DNA of 64,000 nucleotides, taken from the NCBI GenBank assembly GCA_965219875.1, contig CBDCOW010000001.1, forward strand, positions 62,001-126,000, read 5' to 3'. A program made the position numbers and the translations under genes. Positions 18,819 through 27,904 of the stretch are shown one piece after another. This DNA is from DAOUKH01 sp965219875. GTDB taxonomy: Bacteria; Chloroflexota; Dehalococcoidia; SHYB01. Every line of letters starts with the position of its first letter. The stretch's first letter is position 1. A model generated the notes under the pieces. The model searched no databases. It was not told the origin of the DNA and saw only the letters and a program-made list of their open reading frames with translations.

Positions 18819-20054
18819 TTAACCCGCGGTCGGTTCGGCGAAGCCGGGGAGACCGGCCTGCTGAGGGGAGACCAGCGGCGGCGGGATGAAGTGGCGGCTG
18901 ATCGCCCAGGTCTGGTCCTGATAGTACGAGCCCACCGAGCCGCTCCCGTAGAGCTGCTCCGGCCTGCCCGCCATGCGCTCGAACTCCAGCTTGGCGATCT
19001 TCTGCCCGTGCTCCAGCGCGAACGGCACGTCGTGGGCGCGCACTTCCATGACGGCCTTGCTTCCCGCCAGCGTCCCCGCCTCGTTATAGCCGAACCCGGG
19101 GTCGAAGAAGCCCGCGTAGTGTGTGCGCAGCTCGCCGCTCGTCGGGTCGTACGCCGTCATCTCGGCGGCCACGCCCGGCGGTATCGAGACGCGCTCCTCG
19201 GAAACGAGGAGGTAGAACTCTTCGGGTTCGAGGATCAACCGTCCGTTCTGCTCCGCACGCACCTCTTCCCAGTAATCGCCGATCACGTGCGCCTGCGTCT
19301 TCGCCAGGTCGACGAGCATGCTGTTCTTCTTCGCCCGGTAGCCGACTCTGCCCGTGGGAGGCCGCAGATCGACGCTGAGGAAGAGCCCGCTGCTCCGCAC
19401 GACGGAGTCGAGGTAGTCTTGGCTCAACGGCGCCGGCGCACCGCCCGGTGCGCTGGGTTTGAACAACAGCGGCTCAGCCGTGTGCAGCGCCATAATATCG
19501 GCGTCCCCGAGCTTCGCGCTGCCGCGGATCAGCCGGAGCTGGTTCAGCGAAAGCCCCTCGCGGACCCGAATCGTGAACGACCGCGAGACCACTTCGAGGA
19601 AGAGCGGCCCCGCGTAGCCCGTTTGGATCTCGTCGAAGCGCTGCCCGTAGTCGGTGATGACCCGGGTGAAGACGTCCAGCCGCCCGATGGAGCTGCGCGG
19701 GTTGGCCTTGGCCCAGATGGAAGGGGGCAGTCGGACCTCTTCGAGCAGCGGGACCAGATAAGGACGGTTCTTTTCGAGGATACCGCCGCGCCGCAGATCG
19801 ACGCTCCCCATCGAGTAGTCCGCCAGGCGTTCCTTCACCCGCTTTTCGGAGGGAAGGAAGCTGCTCCTTAGGCGGTGCGCCGTCGGTCCCAAGCGAAGGT
19901 CGAGGCTCGCCGGCTGGTACGAGGCCTCGGGTATCGCGTCCTCGGAGCGGACCCACCCCTCGCCCACCGCGCGCCGGAGATCGCCGTCGGCAAGCACGCC
20001 CGCCGGGGCCGAAGGGCCACCCAAGGCATGATCGCTCTCGCCGCTATCCTGCAT
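18819..20054 (-). CDS. dcd: Long-form 2'-deoxycytidine 5'-triphosphate deaminase
   Basis: Resembles the long DCD family (PF06559) rather than the usual 190-residue dCTP deaminase. Two dUTPase-like halves are visible: residues about 30-190 (SYQPASLDLRLG, KANPRSSIGRLDVFTRVITD, GYAGPLFLEV) and 230-400 (ILEPEEFYLLVSEERVSIPP, GFFDPGFGYN, HGQKIAKLEFERM). It would deaminate dCTP to dUTP for dTMP synthesis. I chose the ATG at 20054 (411 aa); an in-frame TTG at 20093 would add 13 residues. The gene stands alone, 189 nt from the MMPL gene. Confidence 0.85.
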   Translation of the reverse strand: MQDSGESDHALGGPSAPAGVLADGDLRRAVGEGWVRSEDAIPEASYQPASLDLRLGPTAHRLRSSFLPSEKRVKERLADYSMGSVDLRRGGILEKNRPYLVPLLEEVRLPPSIWAKANPRSSIGRLDVFTRVITDYGQRFDEIQTGYAGPLFLEVVSRSFTIRVREGLSLNQLRLIRGSAKLGDADIMALHTAEPLLFKPSAPGGAPAPLSQDYLDSVVRSSGLFLSVDLRPPTGRVGYRAKKNSMLVDLAKTQAHVIGDYWEEVRAEQNGRLILEPEEFYLLVSEERVSIPPGVAAEMTAYDPTSGELRTHYAGFFDPGFGYNEAGTLAGSKAVMEVRAHDVPFALEHGQKIAKLEFERMAGRPEQLYGSGSVGSYYQDQTWAISRHFIPPPLVSPQQAGLPGFAEPTAG

Positions 20055-20242
20055 GGCTCGCGCACGCGCTCCAACGAATGGGGGATCGTTCAAGGCCTCG
20101 CCTACGCCAAGCGGGGCCGCGTGAAGGATAACGGCGTGCCGCCGTCGCGGTCTAGCCGCGCGGGCCGGCAGCTGGGCCCAAAACGCCTACCACTGGCTGG
20201 ACCCGTTCCGCGTAGACCTGGTCCGGCAACCGGTAGCCGATG

Positions 20243-22504
20243 CTACGGTTTCGTGCCCGCGCCGGGGGCCGAGCTTTCTTCGGCCGGCTCCACGCGCAGG
20301 TCCGGGAGCCAGCGAAGGAACCCCGGCAGGTACCAGTTCCGCTTGCCCAGCACCTCCATGCTCGCCGGGACAAGGACCGATCGCACCAGGGTCGCATCCA
20401 GCAGTACCGCTACGGAGAGCCCGAACCCCACTTGCTGGTTGACGGTGGTCTTCCCCGCGGCGAAAGCGCCGAACACGGCGACCATGATAAGGGCGGCCCC
20501 GGTGATCAGCCCGGCGGTCGACCGCAGACCGTAGGCTACGGCTTCAGCGTTGTTTCCGGTCTGATCGTACCGCTCACGAATGCGGCTCAGCAGGAAGACG
20601 TGGTAGTCCATAGAAAGCCCGAAGAGGATGGCAAAGAGGAAGAGCGGTACCCAGACCTCAATGGATTCCGCGTGTTGGAAGCCGAGGAGGTCCGTGGCTA
20701 CTCCCTTCTGGAATACCAGGACCATCAGCCCGTACGCGGTGCCCACGGAGAGGAGGTTCATGAACACGGCTTTGATCGGGAGGACTATGGACCGGAAGAC
20801 GAGCATGAGTACGAGGAAACTGAACCCGAGCACGAAGGCGAAGACGATGGGCGTGTAGCTTCGGACGATGGAGAATACGTCGGTAGCTTGCGCGGTCACG
20901 CCGCCGACGAAGGCCTCTGCGTCGACCCCCTCGAATGCGGCAGGGATATGCTGGCCGCGGATGGTCTCCACGACGTCGACGGAGGCCTGGCTGCGAGGCT
21001 CTCCGGGGATGATAGCCGTCAGCAGTGCCAGGTCTCTGGCGTCGTTGACGACAGGGCCAAGAACGGCTTGCAGACCTTGGTCCGCCTCGAGAGACGCCTT
21101 GAGCTTTTCTATGGCCTGCTGCGTCTGGGGACTGTCGATAGCGCCGTCGATCACGATATCGGTGGGGTTGAAGCTGGCGAAGGCGGGGAAGTTCTCTTCC
21201 ATTACGAAGAAGGCCTCCCTCGTCTGGGTGCCTTCGGGGAAGACGTCGACGCCGTTAATCCCGGTCTCGATCTGGAAGTAGAAGACCGTGGCGGCGATCA
21301 TGGGAGCGCCGACGACGATGATGCTGATGACCGGGAACCGGGTAACGACGCGGGTTACCACCTCCCAGAACCCATGCCCGGAGGACTCGGAGGGTCTGAT
21401 CCTTCCCTTGCCGAAGAGTGGGATGGGCAGGTGGTTGATTCTCGGCCCGAGGAGCGCCAGGTTGGCGGGCAGGAGCGTGAGGGTGCCCGCCAACGCAACG
21501 AATACGACCACGATCGCGCCAAGGGCGAGGGACTGGAAGAGGGAGAAGGGAACGATAAGGAGGCCGCAGAGGGCGATGATGACGGTGAGGCCGCTGAAGA
21601 GGACCGTGCGGCCCGCCGTTGCGCCGGTGCGCTCGATGGCCGCTTTCGTGTCCAGTCCGCGGGCCAGCTCTTCCCGGTAGCGGGAGATTATGACGAGGGA
21701 ATAGTCTATCCCCACGGCCAACCCGATCATGATGATCATGAGGGTGACGAAGAAGAACAGATCGAAGGTCTGACCGATGAGCGCCGCAATGCCCATGGCA
21801 ACAACGATGCACATGATGGACAGGCCTATTGGCATCAGGGCGGCGGCGATGGTGCCGAAGAGGACCACGAGAATGACGAGGGCGATCGGGATGCCGACGC
21901 GTTCTCCCTGCCTCAGGTCGTTTTCCGCCAGCTCGTTGTTGTCGTGGTTGGTGCTGGCATCCCCTACCAGGAACACGCGGAAGCCGTCCTTCCCGTCGGC
22001 TTCCTCGACGACGTGGAGGACGGCGGGGATGTTCTCCAGGGCATCTTCGAAGGGTCCGGTCATGACCAGAGGCACGACGGTGGTCATGCGGTCATTGGAA
22101 GAGACGAGCGTTGGGTCGTTGGTCAGGTAGTAGTTTTGTTGAGGGGTTGGCTTGACGATGTCGCCCCCCAGGGAAAGAACATCGTCATAGACCGCTTCGA
22201 CCTTTGCCTGGAACTCGGGGGCGTCCACGGTCAGGGAGTCCGACTGGACGATCACAATCTCGCTGATCGGTTTGGGGCCCCGGAGCCGGTCCTCCAGCAG
22301 ACGGTCGGCGCGTTCGGACTCGGCGCTGCTCCTCAGTCGAAACTCCGTGGTCGTGCCCCTGTCGAGTATGTCCGTGAGCGGCTTCGGTCCGGGAGCCATT
22401 TCGGCGTCCACGGCGAACCCGCCCGCGATCAGCCCGATCACGGCCCAGATGGCGATGATCAACAACGGCCTTCGCGCACTGATGCGGGCCAAGAATTCAG
22501 TCAC
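20243..22504 (-). CDS. MMPL/RND family membrane transporter
   Basis: A 753-residue RND-superfamily protein of the MMPL type, which exports lipids or hydrophobic compounds using the proton gradient. TM1 is at residues 12-32, followed by a periplasmic loop to about 200, a TM2-6 block (about 205-345) with GLAVGIDYSLVIISRYREE, a second loop, and a TM8-12 block with FGLSMDYHVFLLSRIRERYD. The two G-x-x-x-D-Y motifs are the family's proton-relay signatures. The start is GTG at 22504 behind AAGGAG. It diverges from the MpaB-like gene. The substrate is unknown. Confidence 0.9.
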   Translation of the reverse strand: MTEFLARISARRPLLIIAIWAVIGLIAGGFAVDAEMAPGPKPLTDILDRGTTTEFRLRSSAESERADRLLEDRLRGPKPISEIVIVQSDSLTVDAPEFQAKVEAVYDDVLSLGGDIVKPTPQQNYYLTNDPTLVSSNDRMTTVVPLVMTGPFEDALENIPAVLHVVEEADGKDGFRVFLVGDASTNHDNNELAENDLRQGERVGIPIALVILVVLFGTIAAALMPIGLSIMCIVVAMGIAALIGQTFDLFFFVTLMIIMIGLAVGIDYSLVIISRYREELARGLDTKAAIERTGATAGRTVLFSGLTVIIALCGLLIVPFSLFQSLALGAIVVVFVALAGTLTLLPANLALLGPRINHLPIPLFGKGRIRPSESSGHGFWEVVTRVVTRFPVISIIVVGAPMIAATVFYFQIETGINGVDVFPEGTQTREAFFVMEENFPAFASFNPTDIVIDGAIDSPQTQQAIEKLKASLEADQGLQAVLGPVVNDARDLALLTAIIPGEPRSQASVDVVETIRGQHIPAAFEGVDAEAFVGGVTAQATDVFSIVRSYTPIVFAFVLGFSFLVLMLVFRSIVLPIKAVFMNLLSVGTAYGLMVLVFQKGVATDLLGFQHAESIEVWVPLFLFAILFGLSMDYHVFLLSRIRERYDQTGNNAEAVAYGLRSTAGLITGAALIMVAVFGAFAAGKTTVNQQVGFGLSVAVLLDATLVRSVLVPASMEVLGKRNWYLPGFLRWLPDLRVEPAEESSAPGAGTKP

Positions 22505-22592
22505 GAGGCGACTCCTTCAAGAGCAGGATGGACCCCCTCCCGCGCACCCACGGGAGTATACCCTACAGAGACAATCGCCCGGTCACCTTGAC

Positions 22593-22620
22593 TTGACACT
22601 CAACTGGTTAGTAGCATATT
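22593..22620 (+). promoter_or_regulatory. Possible sigma70-like promoter for the MpaB-like gene
   Basis: A perfect TTGACA at 22593-22598 and CATATT at 22615-22620 with a 16-nt spacer, in the divergent region between the MMPL and MpaB-like genes. It lies about 110 nt before the start at 22733. Confidence 0.4.
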
Positions 22621-22732
22621 GGGGCTACCTCTGTTGCAAAGGGGCGTGCTGACTCGCCCAAGCCGCACTCACGCCGCTGTCGTCAGCGGCGTCTCCCTAG
22701 GGGCTAGAGGGCTTCGAAAAAGGGTAGGCAAA

Positions 22733-23971
22733 ATGCGGAGCACGAACCCTCAAAGTTCTCCCGCGCCTGACACCGTCAACGGTCGGGACACCCTCGATGG
22801 CGTCGTCCTGCCCACCGAGTACAGGCCCAACGTCGAAAGGGCGCTGGCCTATGACCCCGAGCTTGCGGCCACCTACCTCCGGCACACGCTGATCGGCGAT
22901 CCCCTCATGGACGACATGGCGGAGGAGCTCGCCCCGGTGCCTCAGGCTGACTTAACCCGCTTCATCCACGCCGGTATGGAGCAAGACGTGGAGGTCATGC
23001 GCGCCGCGCCGAAAGTGCTGCGCGACTTCTTCATCGACTACCCCGCTCCCGATCCGCCTTGGCTCGACTACGAGGAATTCGTCCCGGGCATCCGTGCCTT
23101 TCACAGGGACAGCGGCTTGATACTGGCCGGATTCGCGGCCGGGGTGCTGGTCGACGGCTTCGGAACGCTCATCGCCAAGTCATTCGTGATGACGGGCCGC
23201 GTGTTCGATAGCGGCGTCAGGCGGCTCCGCCAGAATAACCGCCACTTCCTCGAGGTATTCTTCCCCGGCGGGCTGGAACGGACCGGCGACGGTTGGAAGC
23301 TATCCGTCCGCATCCGGTTCATTCACGCTCGGATGCGGCGCCTGCTGCACGACTCCGGGGAGTGGGACACGGAGGCTTGGGGCGTTCCCATAAACTCGGC
23401 GCACACCGGCTACGCCGCCGCCTGTTTCTCTGCACGGACAATCAAGCACTCCGAGTCCGTGGGCGTTTCCTACACCCAAGAGGAGCGGGACAGCATCATG
23501 GCCATCTGGCGTTACACCGCCTATATCATGGGGATACCTGAGACCATCCTCTTCACCAATGAAGCGGAGGCCCTAGACATACACAAGATCGCATCCATAT
23601 GCGAGCCGCCTATCGCCGACGAGTCGGTGCTCATGGCGAACGCGCTCATCAACTCCGCTCCTTTGGTCGCGGGCGTAGAGGACCCCGATGTACGGAAGAC
23701 TATGGTGCAGAAAGAGATATACCCCATCTCGCGGGCGCTTATAGGAGACGACCTCGCCGACCAAATGCGCTTTCCTAGGTCCAGGAAGATCGGCCTGCTG
23801 TTCCAGTTTCGGATGTTGCAGCGCTTCCGGAAGTTGTGGGCGAAGATTCGTGGAAAGCCCATGGCGGCGGAGAGTTTCGGCGCGCTACTCTCAATCTCGG
23901 CATTCGACGAAGCCGGAATCAGTTACAGGATGCCTGACCACGCGCACGACGAGCGGTCCACCCCCTGGTAG
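22733..23971 (+). CDS. MpaB/DUF2236 (latex-clearing-like) oxygenase family protein
   Basis: A 412-residue soluble, mostly helical protein of the DUF2236 family, which includes rubber oxygenase Lcp and fungal MpaB; these are b-type haem oxygenases that cleave isoprenoid C=C bonds. The core signature is visible: RRLRQNNRHFLEVFFPGG near residues 163-180, then LSVRIRFIHARMRRLL near 190-205 with the conserved R-x-x-H-A-x-x-R. I chose ATG 22733 behind AGGGTAGG rather than an in-frame ATG at 22619. It diverges from the MMPL exporter, which may handle a hydrophobic product. The substrate is unknown. Confidence 0.78.
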   Translation: MRSTNPQSSPAPDTVNGRDTLDGVVLPTEYRPNVERALAYDPELAATYLRHTLIGDPLMDDMAEELAPVPQADLTRFIHAGMEQDVEVMRAAPKVLRDFFIDYPAPDPPWLDYEEFVPGIRAFHRDSGLILAGFAAGVLVDGFGTLIAKSFVMTGRVFDSGVRRLRQNNRHFLEVFFPGGLERTGDGWKLSVRIRFIHARMRRLLHDSGEWDTEAWGVPINSAHTGYAAACFSARTIKHSESVGVSYTQEERDSIMAIWRYTAYIMGIPETILFTNEAEALDIHKIASICEPPIADESVLMANALINSAPLVAGVEDPDVRKTMVQKEIYPISRALIGDDLADQMRFPRSRKIGLLFQFRMLQRFRKLWAKIRGKPMAAESFGALLSISAFDEAGISYRMPDHAHDERSTPW

Positions 23972-24050
23972 CCTGTCAACCCCGCGCACGCCTCCCGTAC
24001 CACGAGCACCACGCCCACGCCTAGGCGCGTCCTAACGTAGGTTCGACACA

Positions 24051-24088
24051 GGCCCCGCCGGCCCTCTGGGTGGCGGGGCCGATTCGTT
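24051..24088 (+). terminator. Possible terminator hairpin
   Basis: Nine-base arms GGCCCCGCC (24051-24059) and GGCGGGGCC (24072-24080), followed by GATTCGTT, about 80 nt after the MpaB-like gene. The T tract is weak. The rest of 23972-24209 shows no gene. Confidence 0.4.
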
Positions 24089-24209
24089 AATGGCTCATTC
24101 GCCGGTCGAGCCGAGATAGAAGCCCGTGCCGACCATTGGGCACGGTCGTCTTGCGGATGGCGTAGGGAGCCCGCAAAGCCAGCCGAATCCGGCGCGGCCT
24201 AACGAGGAA

Positions 24210-24285
<76 letters not shown>

Positions 24286-24409
24286 GGGTGCGCCCAGAAA
24301 GGCGCTTCTGAAGTATAGCAAATCACCGCTTCCGCGACGTTACCGCATAGCCACGCCGCCACGGACGTTTGTCGGGCCGGACTAACCCACGCCGCCTCTT
24401 TGCGGTACT

Positions 24410-26335
24410 ATGCGCCCTCACATGATCTTCCTTCGACTCGCCATCATTCCTCTGGGTATCGCCTTCATGGCGGTCCTCTTCGTGGCTCTGGCGTTCCTGA
24501 GGCTGGACGGCGGTCTCCTAAATCCCGACTACTATCCGAGCCTGTTGAAGAAGACCGACGTCTACCGCTTCGTTACCGTCGATGTCCTCTCCTCAGCCCT
24601 CGACGAGGCGCGCCGGCTAGAGCCTGATGAATTCGGCGGCGACTTCCACCAGAACCCGCTGGTCGCCTCTGGACTCACCACCCCGCAGATCACCGACGCC
24701 GTGGGCCGGGCCCTCTCTCCCCAGGACCTCGAACACCTGGTCGCCCCCGCCGTCCTGGAGATCGGGGACTACGTCGCGGCACGAAGCGACAAGGTCACCC
24801 TGACCGTCGACGCCGCCGGACACGTGAGAGGGGTAGTGGACGAGCTCGAACGGCTTCTACGGGAGTCCGGCGCCTACGACGGCCTCCTCGATCAGGAGGT
24901 CTACCCACGGATCCTAGATTCGGTGCGGGAAGCACGGGCCGATGTCGAAGACCCCTCCGGGTGGACACTCTTCCTCTTCGGTACCGATGAAGAGGCCGAG
25001 GACAGACTCGCCCAGGCTGTCCAGGGAGCCGTAACCCCCGAGTGGTCGGCGGACCAGGTCGAACAGGCCCTCGACGAGGTGACGCCCTACCTGCTGGGCG
25101 AGTCCGACACCTTTGAGGTCCGCGTTCGCCTCACCGACATTCAGACGGCCGCCGCCGCGGAGACCGCGTCCATTCTGCGCGAGGCCGACGCGCACGACAT
25201 CGCGTTTACCGGCGTCGTCGAGCCCGAGTTAGAGGAACGGCTGGGGGCGACGGTTACGCTGCCGTACGGCATAGAAGTTGCGCGAGAAGAGATCGTCGAC
25301 GCACTACGGCAGGGCGTGTCGCCGGCGCTGGTCCAACAACAAGTCGAGCCGTTCATCGTTGAAGTCAGCGACTACCTGACGGGAAGGTCGGAAGGCTTCT
25401 CCGCCGAGCTTTCCTTAACCCGGAGCAAGCCGGCGGCGGCAACGGCCCTGACGAATCTCGCCGTCGCCAAGTTGGACCAGGCCCTGCGGAGCCTGCCCGC
25501 CTGCGCTACGGAAGCGGAGGCGCGCACCGCCAGAAGCATCCAGGGGCAAGAGCTGCCGGCCTGCCTGCCCTCGGACGTACCCGCGAGCGAAATCGTGAGT
25601 CTGGCAACGCCCGGCATAGCCGACGCTGTCCGGTTCCAGGCCCTGGGACCCGTGCCCGATTCGGTCGCCTTCACGGAAGAGGACTTTCGTGCGGCGTTGG
25701 AACGGAGCGGAGGCCAAGAGGCGCTCGATTCCTTCGACGACCTTCGTGGGATCTTCGATGAGGATTGGACCTACAACCAGGACGACCTTCGCGACGACCT
25801 TTCCGGCGACGCCCTGAGCGCCATCGACGAGACCCGCTCCTTCCTCGCCGATGGCTACGTACACCCCCAGGACGACCCAGGCGATTTTGGCGTGGCCCTA
25901 GACGACGCCCGCCAATGGTTCGGCGAGTCTACGCGGTACGCCTGGGGAGTCTATGTTCTTGCTGCGGTCTTGCTTGTGGTCATCGGACTCCTCGGCGGGC
26001 AGAGTTGGTCCGGCAGGGCGGCGTGGGCGGCGCTCGTCTTGCTGATCTCAGCTTCGGTGATCTGCATCCTTTCCTGGCCGGTCTATGAATCAATGGCCGG
26101 CACGGCCTTCGAGCAAGCGCGCGCCGACATCCTGGACGAGACCGGCGGGTCCTTCGCCGAAACGTCCGGCCTCGTCGCGGGCAAGCTCGTCGACATCACC
26201 GAGACAGCCGCCCGCGACCTCGTCACGGGGATCAGGTGGTCCAGCTTCACCACGGCCCTCGCATCCTTCGCCGCGCTGCCAATTGCCGTGTTTTGGCACT
26301 GGATCGCCAGAGCCTTCCGAAGCTTCCGGCAATAA
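24410..26335 (+). CDS. Membrane-anchored protein of unknown function built from internal repeats
   Basis: No named family recognised (641 aa). An N-terminal membrane segment (residues about 8-30) and two close C-terminal segments (about 520-542 and 547-567, VYVLAAVLLVVIGLLGG and AALVLLISASVICILSW) bracket a roughly 490-residue, acidic extracytoplasmic region. That region contains at least three copies of a similar unit: LSPQDLEHLVAPAVLEIGDY with SDKVTL; WSADQVEQALDEVTPYLLGE with SDTFEVRVRL; and SPALVQQQVEPFIVEVSDYL with SEGFSAELSL. It is also rich in D-P-D/E acidic stretches. Start is ATG 24410, with ATG 24422 possible. Stand-alone gene after the tRNA. Confidence 0.72.
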   Translation: MRPHMIFLRLAIIPLGIAFMAVLFVALAFLRLDGGLLNPDYYPSLLKKTDVYRFVTVDVLSSALDEARRLEPDEFGGDFHQNPLVASGLTTPQITDAVGRALSPQDLEHLVAPAVLEIGDYVAARSDKVTLTVDAAGHVRGVVDELERLLRESGAYDGLLDQEVYPRILDSVREARADVEDPSGWTLFLFGTDEEAEDRLAQAVQGAVTPEWSADQVEQALDEVTPYLLGESDTFEVRVRLTDIQTAAAAETASILREADAHDIAFTGVVEPELEERLGATVTLPYGIEVAREEIVDALRQGVSPALVQQQVEPFIVEVSDYLTGRSEGFSAELSLTRSKPAAATALTNLAVAKLDQALRSLPACATEAEARTARSIQGQELPACLPSDVPASEIVSLATPGIADAVRFQALGPVPDSVAFTEEDFRAALERSGGQEALDSFDDLRGIFDEDWTYNQDDLRDDLSGDALSAIDETRSFLADGYVHPQDDPGDFGVALDDARQWFGESTRYAWGVYVLAAVLLVVIGLLGGQSWSGRAAWAALVLLISASVICILSWPVYESMAGTAFEQARADILDETGGSFAETSGLVAGKLVDITETAARDLVTGIRWSSFTTALASFAALPIAVFWHWIARAFRSFRQ

Positions 26336-26422
26336 CGCCGGACGACCCGCCGGCCATGGTGGCGTAACACGCGAGGCCGATCAGGCCTACCGCGGATGGG
26401 ACAGTCGCGGCGGGGGTCTCAA

Positions 26423-26518
26423 CGCCCTCTCCCACTGGAGACCTTTGCGCAACTCGCCCGAGGGCTCAAGCATGGTGGGGCCGGAAGTCTTGCCTCTTCT
26501 CCCGTTGGAGACCTTTGC
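26423..26518. repeat. Dispersed repeat, copy 3 left part
   Basis: Two copies of the GGAGACCTTTGC module (ending near 26450 and at 26518) flank GCTCAAGCATGGTGGGGCCG and GTCTTGCCTCTTCTCCC. The same string order is seen at 12145-12205. It forms the left border of the IS element. The gap 26336-26570 holds no other gene. Confidence 0.7.
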
Positions 26519-27734
26519 AAAACTGGACGGGCGGGGCAGAGTAGAGGGCAGCGCTCGGATGGAGGGAAGCATGCACCAGCGGACCGGTCTGCCGACGTTC
26601 GTGGACGCCTTTGTGCCTGAGGGGTTGGGAGTAAACGAGACCCTGGAACGGATCGACGCGATGCTGGACTGGGAACGGATCGGGAAGGTGGTAGGAGAGG
26701 TGCACGCGGCACCGGAGGGCAGGCCGGGCTACCCCCCGCTGACGATGGTGAAGATCGCGCTGCTGCAGCAGTGGTACACCGCGTCGGACCCGGCGATGGA
26801 GGAGGCGTTACGGGACCGGATCTCTTTCCGCCGATTCGTGAACCTGGGCTGGACGGACGGGACGCCGGACCACTCGACGATCAGTCGGTTCCGGAAGGCG
26901 TTGACCGAACGGGGGCTCACCGAGCGGCTGTTCACCGAAGTGAACCGCCAGTTTGAGGAGCAGCGGCTGCTGGTGAAGAAGGGCACGCTCCTCGACGCGA
27001 CGATCGTGAAGGCGCAGGCGCGGCGGCCGTCGGTGGAGGAAGGCCCTGGGGCGCGGAGCGCGACCGACCCCGACGCGGGATGGACGCGGAAAGGGGGCGC
27101 GGCCCACTTTGGCTACAAGGCGCACCTGGGAGTGGACGGGGAGTCGGGACTGATACGGAAGGCGGTGCTGACGAGCGCGAACGTGAACGATACCGAGGCG
27201 GCGGACGCCTTGGTGTCGGGAGACGAGGCGGCGGTCTACGCGGACAAGGCCTACGAGTCGAAGGAACGGCGCGCCCGGCTGAAGTCGCGGGGGATCAAAG
27301 ACCGGATCATGCATCGGTCGCACAAGCACCAGCGGGAGCTGCCGCATTGGCAAACGCGGCGGAACGCGCTGATCTCCCGCGTGCGTGCGCCGGTCGAGAA
27401 GGTGTTTGGAACGCTGAAGCGCTGCTACGGGTATGGACCGGTGCGGTACATGGGACTGGAGCGGAACGCGACGGAGCTGTGGCTCAAGTGCATGGCCTAC
27501 AACCTGCGTCGGGCGGCGCGCCTCCTGTTTGTCGACGCGCCCGTCCCAGGGCGGAGTGTGCCCTAGCGGCCTGGCGGGGCCAAATGGGGCCCTTGAAGGG
27601 GCTCGATCGGCTCTCGTAGGGGCTCCTCAAGCCGCTGAGTCCGCAAACAACACCACCCTCATGGCCTCGAACAGGCCCCCGCGTCACCACCACAACCACA
27701 TCCCGGTTACGCAAAGGTCTCCAACGGGAGAAGA
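26495..27734. mobile_element. IS5-type insertion sequence with 24-bp inverted ends
   Basis: 26495-26518 and 27711-27734 are exact 24-bp inverted repeats, ending inward in GGAGACCTTTGC (left) and GCAAAGGTCTCC (right), around one transposase gene. The 1,240-bp total fits the IS5 family. No direct target duplication is evident at the outer edges, and the outer nine or so bases also occur at repeat copies without a transposase. The true IS border may therefore lie slightly inside, with the element inserted in a REP-like palindrome. Confidence 0.75.
26571..27566 (+). CDS. IS5 family transposase, apparently intact
   Basis: DDE transposase of 331 aa. The IS5-type N-terminal domain (VNETLERIDAMLDWERIGK, then PPLTMVKIALLQQWYTASD) is followed by the catalytic triad: Asp142 in LLDATIVKAQ, Asp225 in VYADKAYES and Glu276 in APVEKVFGTLKRCYG, with the Y-(2)-R-(3)-E-(6)-K-like signature around the last. 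HSTISRFRKAL near 101-111 is also typical. The ATG at 26571 has GGAGG upstream; an in-frame ATG at 26559 is possible. All catalytic residues are present and the frame is uninterrupted, so the element could be active. Confidence 0.92.
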   Translation: MHQRTGLPTFVDAFVPEGLGVNETLERIDAMLDWERIGKVVGEVHAAPEGRPGYPPLTMVKIALLQQWYTASDPAMEEALRDRISFRRFVNLGWTDGTPDHSTISRFRKALTERGLTERLFTEVNRQFEEQRLLVKKGTLLDATIVKAQARRPSVEEGPGARSATDPDAGWTRKGGAAHFGYKAHLGVDGESGLIRKAVLTSANVNDTEAADALVSGDEAAVYADKAYESKERRARLKSRGIKDRIMHRSHKHQRELPHWQTRRNALISRVRAPVEKVFGTLKRCYGYGPVRYMGLERNATELWLKCMAYNLRRAARLLFVDAPVPGRSVP

Positions 27735-27850
27735 TTGAGATGAGGGGCCGCCTCGCAACCACCGCGGGTTATCGAAGTCCGCCACCCTCGCGGTCAGTCA
27801 CCCCGGTCACGCAAACGTCTCCCGCTGGGAGAGGGTTGGGGTGAGGGCGG
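27704..27850. repeat. Dispersed repeat, copy 3 right part
   Basis: GGTTACGCAAAGGTCTCC, AACGGGAGAAGATTGAGATG, the CCGCCTCGCAACCACC segment and GGTCAGTCACCCCG match 12380-12480 almost base for base. They end in a CTCCCGCTGGGAGAGG palindrome plus GGTTGGGGTGAGGG tail equal to 12301-12332. The rest of 27567-27904 shows no gene. Confidence 0.75.
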
Positions 27851-27904
27851 GGAAGCTCATCCTCATCGTCCCCGCCATAGGCGCCGCGTCCCGTCCGGCA
27901 GCCG

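Noticed and set aside
20240..22591. 783-residue open frame on the plus strand, antisense to the MMPL gene
   Set aside because: No transport, fold or motif signal; it is acidic and His/Asp/Gly-rich as expected for the complement of a GC-rich membrane gene. The minus-strand MMPL gene has clear family motifs.
22619..22732. N-terminal extension of the MpaB-like protein
   Set aside because: Arg/Ser-rich with no family similarity; ATG 22733 has a ribosome site.
24286..24409. A second tRNA next to tRNA-Ala
   Set aside because: No cloverleaf or TTCGAAT-type T arm is present in the flanks.
26085..26570. Longer transposase reading from 26085
   Set aside because: The extra stretch overlaps the end of the membrane-protein gene and has no transposase similarity; the GGAGG site at 26561-26565 supports the start at 26571.
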